Source of the DNA: Auraticoccus monumenti | GTDB taxonomy: Bacteria > Actinomycetota > Actinomycetes > Propionibacteriales > Propionibacteriaceae | NCBI RefSeq assembly: GCF_900101785.1 | Contig: NZ_LT629688.1 | Location: forward strand, 3,038,001 to 3,102,000 | Reading direction: 5' to 3' | DNA: 64,000 nt | Shown here: positions 56,871-64,000 of the stretch, one piece after another | Layout: the number at the start of each line of letters is the position of its first letter | How positions within the stretch are numbered: position 1 is the stretch's first letter | Program-made: the position numbers and the translations under genes | The notes under the pieces: model-generated | Database searches by the model: none | Seen by the model: only the letters and a program-made list of their open reading frames with translations | What the model was told of the DNA's origin: nothing

Positions 56871-57965
56871 TCAGGGGATGAGGCGCTCGGCGCGGTAGCG
56901 CCGGAAGAGGTCGACGAAGGCCTGTTCGGTCCGGCGGTAGCGGAGGAACCCGGCGTCGCGGCTCTTGCCCATGTCGGTGACGACCTCCATCTCGCGGCCG
57001 AGGTCGGCGTCGGTGTGCCACCAGGAGGCGAGCCGGGTGACGTCGCTCTCGGCGAGACCGTGCGCAGCGGCGACCTCGGACCAGCGGTGCTGGTGCTCGG
57101 CCATCTGCTCCTCCAGGGGCCGCGTCCGGCCCTCGTAGCCGACGACACGGTCGGGCTCGACCCCGAGGTGGGCGGCGAGCCGGGGCCACATCCAGCGCCA
57201 GCGGAAGACGTCACCGTTGACGATGTTGAACGCCTCGTCCGCCCCGGCGGGGTCGGTGGCGGCCCACACCATCTGCTCGGCGAGGAGGCCGGCGTCGGTC
57301 ATGTCGGTGAGGCCGTTCCACTGCTCCTCGCTGCCGGGGAAGACGAACGGCAGGTCGAGGTGGTTGGCCAGCGCGGCCTGGACCGCGATCGTGAGCCCCA
57401 TGTTCATCGCGTTGCCCACGGCGTAGCCGATCACGGTGTGGGAGCGGTGCACCGACCAGGTGAAGCCCTGGCGGGCGGCGGCGGCGAACAGCTCGTCCTC
57501 CTGGGCGTAGTAGAAGTTGGGGGTGTCCAGGCGGGGCTCCTCCTCGTGGAACGGGGTGTCGGGCATCTCGCCCGCCGCGTAGGCCTCGAAGGGGCCGAGG
57601 TAGTGCTTGAGCCCGGTGACCAGGGCCACGTGCTGCAGCGGTGCGTGGGCGAGGGCGGCGAGCAGGTCGCGGACCATGGCCCCGTTGACGGCGATGTTCT
57701 CGGCCTCGGTCTCCTGGCGCTGCCAGGCGGTGAAGAAGACGTGGGTGGGCCGCTCCTCGGCGAGGGCCGCCCGCAGGCTCCCAAGGTCGCGGAGGTCGGC
57801 GGCGATACCGCGCACCCTGCCCGTGCTGCTGGCCCGGCGAGAGAGCGCCGAGACCTCCCAGCCGTCGCGGTCCAGCTGGTCGACGAGGGCGGACCCGGTG
57901 ATGCCGGAGGCCCCCACGACGAGGGCTCGGCGGGTGTCGGGGGTGCTGTTGTCGTCAGTGCTCAC
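56871..57965 (-). CDS. NAD(P)-dependent SDR of the PRISE/epimerase type
   Basis: 364-residue extended short-chain dehydrogenase. Rossmann motif ALVVGASGITGSALVDQL at the N-terminus; VTGLKHYLGPF and NFYYAQED match the PRISE (progesterone 5-beta-reductase/iridoid synthase-like) pattern in which the usual YxxxK is replaced by a shifted Tyr. Members reduce enones or act on sugars; the substrate here is unknown. GTG 57965 gives MSTDDNSTPD; the open frame upstream is GC-low and without homology. Monocistronic, convergent with relA. It sits in a stretch that looks inserted between relA and the DUF349 gene. Confidence 0.82.
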   Translation of the reverse strand: MSTDDNSTPDTRRALVVGASGITGSALVDQLDRDGWEVSALSRRASSTGRVRGIAADLRDLGSLRAALAEERPTHVFFTAWQRQETEAENIAVNGAMVRDLLAALAHAPLQHVALVTGLKHYLGPFEAYAAGEMPDTPFHEEEPRLDTPNFYYAQEDELFAAAARQGFTWSVHRSHTVIGYAVGNAMNMGLTIAVQAALANHLDLPFVFPGSEEQWNGLTDMTDAGLLAEQMVWAATDPAGADEAFNIVNGDVFRWRWMWPRLAAHLGVEPDRVVGYEGRTRPLEEQMAEHQHRWSEVAAAHGLAESDVTRLASWWHTDADLGREMEVVTDMGKSRDAGFLRYRRTEQAFVDLFRRYRAERLIP

Positions 57966-58377
57966 CCCGGTGCAAGGGCACCTCGCACCGCCGTATTCCG
58001 TGTTCGCTCCGGACGCCCCATCGCTGAGCGTGTGGTGGCGACGTCGCTGCCTGTCGATATCGGGGAGAGCTGGGACCGCGGAGCAGCAGGTCACCGAGAC
58101 CGTCATGTGCATCTGCATCTGCATCAGCACGTCGCCGGGGTCCAGGGTGACCGGACGCCTGCCTCACCCGGAGGATGTGCCGCTCTCGATGCATGGCCAG
58201 CCAGGGTGCCGCGTTGATGGAGGTCTGCGGGGGCGACGCCGGAGCCTGCAGGGGCCGGCACGAACAGACAGTGCCCTGGCGCAAGACTTCGGTTCCCGAG
58301 CGGGCTGGTCGACGCCGGAGCACCGGCAGGCCGAGGAGAGCCTGTCTCCTCAGCCTGGGTGGAGTCTGTCGAGGTGT
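57966..58377. other. 412-bp gap between the SDR and HNH genes
   Basis: No convincing gene. Open frames crossing it lack ribosome sites and homology. It contains a TGCATC triplet repeat at about 58107-58124. Base composition is visibly less GC-rich than the rest of the window, consistent with accessory DNA. No tRNA or repeat boundary is evident. Confidence 0.5.
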
Positions 58378-59895
58378 TCAGCCGGCGGTGGTCAGCGCGG
58401 GCGTGCGAGGTCGAGCAGCCGACGGTTCCGGCGGCGGATCAGCGGCATGGGCGGATGCCTGCTCATGTCGTATCCGGGCCGCTGGTTTGGGTTCTTCCGG
58501 CGAGAGGTCGACGGTGCTGCCGTCGGGTCCTCGCTGGAAGCGGAGTTCGTGGGGGCTGGCCCACTCGTAGTGGCCGAGGGCGAGCATCCGGTAGCGCCAG
58601 CGGGTGTGGGTCTTGAGTCGGTGGTGCTTGCGGCACAGGGGTGCGAGGTTGTTGGTCGACGTCTCGCCACCCGCGGCGAAGGGCTGGATGTGGTCGGCGT
58701 CGGTGGACCAGGTGTCGGTGCCGTCGCTGCGTTGGCGCGTCGAGCGGGGGTGGGCGGGTCGGCTGCACCAGGGGAACACGCAGGTCCGGTCGCGCAGGGC
58801 GATGTGCTCGCGGATCCGGTCCGGGACCTCGTAGCCCTCCACGGACGACGTGGTGTTCAGGTCGATCACCGGTCGGACGGTGATCGTGGTGTCGGGGCGT
58901 CCGCACCAGTCGCGGATCTGGTCGGCGGTGACGGGGGTGCCGGTGTTCCCGACCCATCCGGGCTGCTGGCTTCGGCCGGTGAGGGCGTCGGCGGAGAGGT
59001 GGACGTAGAGGGTCACCTGCGACGGTGCCCGATGCGGCCGGAGGGTCGTGGATGCTGGCCCGGGCGCCGAGCTGGTGGTCGTCGGGTCGTGGGGCTGGTC
59101 CGCCGGGTCGCCGAGTGGTCCGGGCTCGCTCGTAGTCGTGAGGTCGAGCGCGGGCTGGGAGCGGGCGAGCTCACCGGCGGCCATCGAGCGACGCACGTCC
59201 AGGCTCTTGTCGACTCCGGCCTCGGCGAGCATCCGCGCTCCCGCACCGATGGCGGCGTCCAGGTCGAGGGCGTCGGGCAGGTCGAGAACCCCGACCACCT
59301 CCGCGAGGCCGTGTCGGCGGCCGTCTTGGTCGTGGAAGATGTCGAAGCGGCGCTTCTCCTCCGCCTCGACCCGCTGCCGTTCCGCCTCGGCGGGCATGTA
59401 GCGGGTGATCGCGGTGGTGATCAGCCGGTCCAGCTGGGTGAGTCCGATCTTCCCGGTGACTGCGGCGACCTGGTCGTCGACGAAGGTCGCTGCTTCTCGG
59501 GTGAGGTGCATGGTGCGTCCGGCGACCAGGCGGGCCTGCCACGGGGCGACCTTGCCGGTGTGGACGAGGGCCCAAAGCCGGGGGAGTCGGTGCCGTAGTT
59601 CGAGGGCTTGGCCGATGAGGGTGGTGCCGGCGTCGGTGGAGCAACGCAGCGCCGCGGCGAGCTCGGCGATGCAGCCCTCATCCACCTGCGGCGTCCCTTC
59701 ACCAGCCAGTGGTGCCCCGGTGGGGCGGCCGCCGAGGGTGGCGGAGGCGGTGTAGTCGTCTTCGACCGGTGGGTGGAGGTCGGCCCACTCCGCGGCTCTG
59801 ACGAGGATCCGGGCGGCGGCGGCGTTCTCGGCTGCGCGGTCGGCGCGCACGTCGGCCAGCAGGGTGGCTGCGGCGTCGGTGCGGTGCTTCGTCAT
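58378..59895 (-). CDS. DUF222/13E12-type protein with HNH endonuclease domain
   Basis: 505 residues. The N-terminal DUF222 region (about 1-250) is helical; a low-complexity Pro/Thr/Ser spacer (about 255-290) follows. The HNH domain at about 400-460 has CVFPWCSRPAHP, DADHIQPFAAGGETSTNNLAPLCRKHHRLKTH, with the zinc cysteines and the catalytic His. This family is multicopy in many actinobacteria and behaves like a selfish or DNA-processing element. ATG 59895 is preceded by GAGG, and a TACATT box ends 6 nt upstream. Biological role unknown. Confidence 0.88.
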   Translation of the reverse strand: MTKHRTDAAATLLADVRADRAAENAAAARILVRAAEWADLHPPVEDDYTASATLGGRPTGAPLAGEGTPQVDEGCIAELAAALRCSTDAGTTLIGQALELRHRLPRLWALVHTGKVAPWQARLVAGRTMHLTREAATFVDDQVAAVTGKIGLTQLDRLITTAITRYMPAEAERQRVEAEEKRRFDIFHDQDGRRHGLAEVVGVLDLPDALDLDAAIGAGARMLAEAGVDKSLDVRRSMAAGELARSQPALDLTTTSEPGPLGDPADQPHDPTTTSSAPGPASTTLRPHRAPSQVTLYVHLSADALTGRSQQPGWVGNTGTPVTADQIRDWCGRPDTTITVRPVIDLNTTSSVEGYEVPDRIREHIALRDRTCVFPWCSRPAHPRSTRQRSDGTDTWSTDADHIQPFAAGGETSTNNLAPLCRKHHRLKTHTRWRYRMLALGHYEWASPHELRFQRGPDGSTVDLSPEEPKPAARIRHEQASAHAADPPPEPSAARPRTPALTTAG

Positions 59896-60255
59896 GACCT
59901 CAATGTACGGCGAACCACCGACAGAATCGGATGCGTATTCGAATCTGTGGAGTACTTCCGGTGCCGCGTCGGCTGTGGGAAACGCCTCGCGCCTCCTGCC
60001 CTGTTCATCGGCAGACGCGGTTCTGGGCGCGGGCCACGCCCCCCCGGCCTGGAGCACGCGGCTTGTTCACCCGGAGGCCGCCGATCTGATCAATCGAGGA
60101 CCAGCGGTCCGGCTGCCCCTTCTGATGCGGGTACGAGGCTGCCCGACGCGTCTGTCGCTCGGTCGAGCTCGTGCACGACGGCACTCATCGCGTTCCCATA
60201 CGGCCAGCGCCAGATGACGACCGGCGCAGCAGAGCGGCCAACCAGACCCAGGAGC
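59896..60255. other. 360-bp gap between the HNH and DUF349 genes
   Basis: The left end holds the probable HNH promoter (minus-strand TACATT at 59902-59907). The remainder has no supported gene, repeat or RNA signal, and its composition is less GC-rich than the flanking core genes. Confidence 0.5.
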
Positions 60256-61500
60256 TCAGCCGCTGAAGTCCGCGACCGCCTTCTCGGCCTGCTCCAACCA
60301 GCTGCGGTAGGTCTCGGCCGCGTCCCGCGCGGACTGGGCGTCCTTGGTCTTGCCCTTGGCCTCAGCGGCCTCGGCCTTCTGCTCCAGGGTGGCGATCTGG
60401 TCGCGCAGCTTGGCGGCGGTCTCCTCGGCCCGGGCGCGGGCCTCCGGGTCGGTCCGCTTCCACTTCTCCTCCTCGGCCGACCTCACGGCGGTCTCCAGCG
60501 CCTTCATCCGCGAGTCGAGCGGGCGGATGGAGTCGCGCGGGACCTTGCCGATCTCGGCCCAGCGGTCCAGCAGCGCGCGATAGGCGGTGCGGGAGGCGTC
60601 CAGGTCGGTGACCGGGGTGATCTGCGGCTCGTACTCGGCCAGCAGCGCCTCCTTGGCCTCCCGGTTGACCGTGAACTCCACGTCCTCGGCCTCCTGCTCG
60701 GCCTGCCGCGCCCCGAAGAACTGGTCCTGCAGACCGCGGAAGCGCCCCCACAGCTTGTCGTCGACGTCGCGCGGGGCGGGACCGGCGGCCTTCCACTGCT
60801 GCATCAGGTCGCGGAAGGCGGCACTGGTGGCACCCCAGTCGGTGGACGTGGCCAGCGTCTCGGCCTCGGCGATGATGCGCTCCTTGACCGCCTTGGCCGC
60901 GTCGCGCTTGGACGCCTGCTCGGCGAACTGGGCCTTGCGGCGCTTGGTGTAGGAGGTCCGCGCCGTGGAGAAGCGGTGCCACAGGGCCTCGTCGGTGCTG
61001 CGGTCGATGCGGGGGAGCGCCTTCCACTCCTCCAGCAGGTCGCGGAACCGGTTGACACCGCCGCGCCAGTCGTTGCCGGCGGCCAGCTTCTCGGCCTCCT
61101 GGACCATCTTCTCCTTGGCCTCGCGGGCCGCGGCGTTCTGCTCCGCCCGCGCCGCCTTGCGCTGCTCGGACTGCTGGGCCAGCACCGGCCCGAGGGAGTC
61201 CAGCTGGCCCTCCAGCGCGGCCAGGTCGCCGACGGCGGAGGCGTCGACCAGGCTCTGGCGCACGTTGGCCACCGACTTGCGGGCCTCGTCGGGGGACAGG
61301 TTGCCCTGGCGCACCCGCGTCACCAGCAGGTTCACCTCCAGCTCGAGCGCCCGGTACCGCCGGACGTAGAACTCCAGCGCCTCCTCGGCACTCATGTCGG
61401 GAACCTGACCCACGGCCCGCTCACCATCGGCGGTGCGGACGTAGACCGTCTTGTCCTCGGCCACGCGACCGAAGGACTCCGGACCTGCTGACTGCGTCAT
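60256..61500 (-). CDS. DUF349 repeat protein
   Basis: 414-residue, highly charged, mostly helical protein with three or four repeats of the DUF349 unit (WKALPRIDRSTDEALWHRFSTAR; WKAAGPAPRDVDDKLWGRFR; WAEIGKVPRDSIRPLDSRMK). The C-terminal 70 residues form a coiled coil rich in Ala/Lys/Glu. Cytoplasmic. Members sit next to relA in many actinobacteria; their role is not established. It is divergent from the MBL hydrolase gene (100 bp between starts). Here two accessory genes separate it from relA. Confidence 0.9.
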   Translation of the reverse strand: MTQSAGPESFGRVAEDKTVYVRTADGERAVGQVPDMSAEEALEFYVRRYRALELEVNLLVTRVRQGNLSPDEARKSVANVRQSLVDASAVGDLAALEGQLDSLGPVLAQQSEQRKAARAEQNAAAREAKEKMVQEAEKLAAGNDWRGGVNRFRDLLEEWKALPRIDRSTDEALWHRFSTARTSYTKRRKAQFAEQASKRDAAKAVKERIIAEAETLATSTDWGATSAAFRDLMQQWKAAGPAPRDVDDKLWGRFRGLQDQFFGARQAEQEAEDVEFTVNREAKEALLAEYEPQITPVTDLDASRTAYRALLDRWAEIGKVPRDSIRPLDSRMKALETAVRSAEEEKWKRTDPEARARAEETAAKLRDQIATLEQKAEAAEAKGKTKDAQSARDAAETYRSWLEQAEKAVADFSG

Positions 61501-61588
61501 GCGCCCAATCTTGCACCATGACCGCGAGCCGGGGGCGGGCCTCTCCCGGCCGCCCGGGAAAGTGCGGGGTCACCGACGGACGGATCGG

Positions 61589-61594
61589 TAGGGT
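61589..61594 (+). promoter_or_regulatory. -10 box (TAGGGT) for the MBL-hisS operon
   Basis: TAGGGT ends 6 nt before GTG 61601; no ribosome site in between, so a leaderless transcript is likely. Confidence 0.5.
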
Positions 61595-61600
61595 GTCGCC

Positions 61601-62299
61601 GTGCTGATCGCCTCCTTCGCCGTCGGACCGTGGCAGAGCAACTGCTACGTGGTGGCCGACGCGCCCGGCGGCGACTGCCTCGTCCTCGACCCCGGTCCCG
61701 GGGCCCTCGCGCCGGTGCGGCAGGTGCTCCGCGAGCAGCAGCTGCGGGTGACCGCCGTGGTGGCCACCCACGGCCACCTGGACCACGTGATGGACGCCGA
61801 CGCCCTCTGCCGTGAGGTGGGCGCCCCGCTGTGGATCCACCCCGCCGACCGGCACCTGCTGACCGACCCGCTGGCCGGCATCGGCCCCGCCGCCGCGCCC
61901 CTGCTCCAGCAGCTGACGGGAGGCCGTCCGATGGTGGAGCCGCCGGAGGTGCTGGACCTGGTCGGCCCGACCGTCGAGCTGGCCGGCACCACCTTCACCC
62001 TGGCCGAGGCCCCCGGCCACACCGCGGGCTGCGTGCTGCTGCGCGCCGACCACCCCGACCCGGCCGTCAGCGGCGTGGTCTTCTCCGGTGACGTGCTCTT
62101 CGCCGGCTCGGTGGGCCGCGTCGACCTGCCCGGCTCCGACCCTGCCGCTATGGCCCGCACCCTGGCCGAGGTCGTCCTCACGCTCGACGACGACGTGGCG
62201 GTCCTGCCCGGCCACGGCAGCCAGACCAGCATCGGCCGCGAGCGCGCCGCCAACCCCTTCCTGCAGCAGCCCACCCCCTCCCAGTTCGGAGCCCTCTGA
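61601..62299 (+). CDS. MBL-fold metallohydrolase, glyoxalase II-like
   Basis: 232-residue enzyme with the full metal motif THGHLDH (His57, His59, Asp61, His62), EAPGHTAGCVLLR, and the downstream VVFSGDVLFAGSVGRVDLPG and VLPGHGSQTSIG. These make a binuclear zinc site of the hydroxyacylglutathione hydrolase/YcbL type. In actinobacteria, which use mycothiol, the natural substrate is unclear. GTG 61601 begins 6 nt after TAGGGT. It overlaps hisS by one base (TGATG), the familiar MBL-hisS pair. Confidence 0.93.
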   Translation: MLIASFAVGPWQSNCYVVADAPGGDCLVLDPGPGALAPVRQVLREQQLRVTAVVATHGHLDHVMDADALCREVGAPLWIHPADRHLLTDPLAGIGPAAAPLLQQLTGGRPMVEPPEVLDLVGPTVELAGTTFTLAEAPGHTAGCVLLRADHPDPAVSGVVFSGDVLFAGSVGRVDLPGSDPAAMARTLAEVVLTLDDDVAVLPGHGSQTSIGRERAANPFLQQPTPSQFGAL

Positions 62300-63639
62300 T
62301 GAGCCGTCCCACCCCCATGTCGGGCTTCCCGGAGCTCCTCCCGGGCCAGCGGATGGTCGAGCAGCAGGTCCTCGACGTCCTGCGCGGCACCTTCCAGCTG
62401 CACGGCTACGCCCCGATCGAGACGCGCGCGGTGGAGCCGATGAGCCAGCTGGCGCGCAAGGGCGAGATCGACAAGGAGATCTACGTCGTCCGCCGGCTGC
62501 ACGCCGCCGAGGACGACACCGCGGCCGGGGACGAGCTGGGGCTGCACTACGACCTCACCGTCCCCTTCGCCCGCTACGTGCAGGAGCACAGCGGCCACCT
62601 CCAGTTCCCCTTCCGCCGCTACCAGGTGCAGAAGGTGTGGCGCGGCGAGCGCCCGCAGGAGGGCCGCTACCGCGAGTTCACCCAGGCCGACATCGACGTC
62701 GTCGGCGCCGAGGTGCTGGCCGACCACCACGACCTGGAGATCCCGCTGGTGGCCCTGGAGGCCTACGAGCGGCTGCACACCGAGCTCGGGCTGCCCCCGG
62801 TCCGGATGCGGGTGAACAACCGCAAGCTGGCCGAGGGCTTCTACCGCGGGCTCGGGGTGGAGGAGCCCGGCGCGGTGCTGCAGCGGGTGGACAAGCTGGA
62901 CAAGATCGGACCCGACAAGGTCCGGGGCCTGCTGACCGGGGAGCTGGGGCTCACCACCGCCCAGGCCGACGCCTGCCTCGCGCTGTCCCAGGTCTCCACC
63001 GCCGACGCCTCCTTCGTCGAGCAGGTGCGCGCCCTCGGTGTCGCCTCAGAGCTGCTGGACGAGGGGCTGGAGCTGCTGGCCAGCCTGGTCGCGGCGGCCG
63101 CCGAGCGCGTCCCCGGACGCCTGGTCGCCGACCTCAGCATCGCCCGCGGGCTGGACTACTACACCGGCACCGTCTACGAGACCGAGCTCAGCGGCCACGA
63201 GTCGATGGGCTCGGTGGGTTCCGGCGGGCGCTACGACTCCCTGGCCAGCGACGGCCGCACCACCTACCCCGGCGTCGGGTTCTCCTTCGGGGTCACCCGG
63301 CTGCTGGTCCCGCTCTTCGGTCGCGGCGTGATCGGCGCGTCCCGGTCGGTGCCCAGCGCCGTCCTGGTGGCCGTGGACGCCGAGGAGTCCCGGCTGCGCT
63401 CGGAGCAGGTCGCCCGGGCGCTGCGGGCCAACGGCATCCCCTGCGAGGTGGCGCCCAAGGCGGACAAGTTCGGCAAGCAGATCCGCTACGCCGACCGCCG
63501 CGGCATCCCCTTCGTCTGGTTCGGCGACGTCGACGGGCAGGTCAAGGACATCCGCAGCGGCGACCAGGTGCCGGCTGAGGCCACGACCTGGCGCCCACCG
63601 GCCGCCGACCTGCGTCCCGGCGTGGTGCACCAGGGCTGA
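62299..63639 (+). CDS. hisS: Histidyl-tRNA synthetase
   Basis: Charges tRNA(His); class II synthetase. 446 residues. Motif 2 region FRRYQVQKVWRGERPQEGRYREFTQADID, the histidine-A motif LDYYTGTVYE, motif 3 VGFSFGVTRL, and a C-terminal anticodon domain (VLVAVDAEESRL ... FVWFGDVDGQVKDIRSG). ATG 62299 overlaps the MBL stop by one base. Length is normal, and nothing looks degraded. It serves the same amino acid as the his genes 30 kb away. Confidence 0.96.
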   Translation: MSRPTPMSGFPELLPGQRMVEQQVLDVLRGTFQLHGYAPIETRAVEPMSQLARKGEIDKEIYVVRRLHAAEDDTAAGDELGLHYDLTVPFARYVQEHSGHLQFPFRRYQVQKVWRGERPQEGRYREFTQADIDVVGAEVLADHHDLEIPLVALEAYERLHTELGLPPVRMRVNNRKLAEGFYRGLGVEEPGAVLQRVDKLDKIGPDKVRGLLTGELGLTTAQADACLALSQVSTADASFVEQVRALGVASELLDEGLELLASLVAAAAERVPGRLVADLSIARGLDYYTGTVYETELSGHESMGSVGSGGRYDSLASDGRTTYPGVGFSFGVTRLLVPLFGRGVIGASRSVPSAVLVAVDAEESRLRSEQVARALRANGIPCEVAPKADKFGKQIRYADRRGIPFVWFGDVDGQVKDIRSGDQVPAEATTWRPPAADLRPGVVHQG

Positions 63640-63677
63640 CCCGCCCCTGCGCCGGCCTCCCGGGACCGGCCAGGACG

Positions 63678-64000
63678 TCAGCCGGGGACGACGTCGGGGC
63701 TGGCGACGCGTGATCGCAGGCTGCGCTGCCTTCGGCCACGCAGCACCATGTCGGTCATCAGCACGAGCAGCGCCGCCCAGACCAGCGCGAACCCGATCCA
63801 GCGCACCAGCGGCATCTGCTCCCCGAAGACCCACACCCCGACCACGAACTGCAGCAGCGGTGCCAGGTTCTGCAGCAGCCCGGTCATCGACAACGGGATC
63901 CGTCGGGCTCCGGCGCCGAAGAACAGCAGCGGCACCGTGGTCACCAGCCCGGCGCTGACCAGCAGCAGCGCGTGCCCGACCCCCTGCTCGGTGAAGGTGG
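63678..64000 (-). CDS. RarD-type EamA transporter (N-terminal part beyond window)
   Basis: Only the C-terminal end of the gene is inside the window; the reading frame runs off the right edge without a start. The visible residues hold three hydrophobic segments, with VTTVPLLFFGAGARRIPLSMTGLLQ as the characteristic tail of the RarD family of EamA permeases, followed by VGVWVFGEQ and a basic end. Predicted inner-membrane transporter; substrate unknown. Convergent with hisS with 38 bases between stops, where a small GC hairpin (63651-63670) is present. Confidence 0.85.
   Translation of the reverse strand, partial: TFTEQGVGHALLLVSAGLVTTVPLLFFGAGARRIPLSMTGLLQNLAPLLQFVVGVWVFGEQMPLVRWIGFALVWAALLVLMTDMVLRGRRQRSLRSRVASPDVVPG

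Noticed and set aside
57607-59598. Long plus-strand open frame across the SDR-HNH gap
   Set aside because: Antisense to the HNH and SDR genes; no motif, no ribosome site.

Overview
The window is about 70% GC DNA packed with GTG-started, 1- to 4-base-overlapping genes. It looks like a chromosomal segment of an actinomycete, probably Propionibacteriales. That placement is inferred from gene content: a Trp-associated membrane protein plus HGxxPAAW protein inside the trp operon, a PriA-type HisA with no trpF, a DUF6886 protein, and the order relA / DUF349 / MBL hydrolase / hisS. I see no tRNA, rRNA, CRISPR array, phage or insertion sequence.

Layout. 1-6257: end of gatB, DUF6886, a TIGR03085-type protein, hisI, then a minus-strand operon running type III polyketide synthase, SAM methyltransferase, small membrane protein, nitroreductase. 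6385-14597: trpE, membrane protein, HGxxPAAW protein, trpC, trpB and trpA, followed by a SCO1-like lipoprotein, a DsbA-like thioredoxin, lgt and a small membrane protein. 14838-20937: gltB-gltD. 21019-25392: ABC exporter, an MBL-fold protein, and an ArsR/SRPBCC pair with a clear operator. 25639-30847: dnaE and small genes. 30878-39824: hisD-hisC-hisB-hisH and priA, interrupted by a four-gene surface-glycan module (two polysialyltransferase-like proteins, a GT2-like protein, a short NeuB). 39821-45708: a FAR-HAD fusion, a LarA-like protein lacking the canonical nickel-pincer site, a PlsC-like acyltransferase and a tandem GNAT. 45754-54354: yebC, ruvCAB, yajC-secD-secF, apt, a 2TM potassium channel. 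54474-64000: relA, two accessory genes (SDR, DUF222/HNH nuclease), a DUF349 protein, an MBL hydrolase, hisS and the end of a RarD-type transporter.

How the parts connect. Trp and His synthesis are probably linked through PriA, since no trpF is seen. Lgt can lipidate the SCO1-like lipoprotein encoded two genes upstream. The nonulosonic-acid-like module and the FAR/LarA-like/PlsC cluster are the two places where a poorly described system is most likely. Other points of note are a 25-bp perfect inverted repeat enclosing a second hairpin between yebC and ruvC, and a recurring TANNNT box placed 6-8 nt before start codons, which suggests leaderless transcripts.
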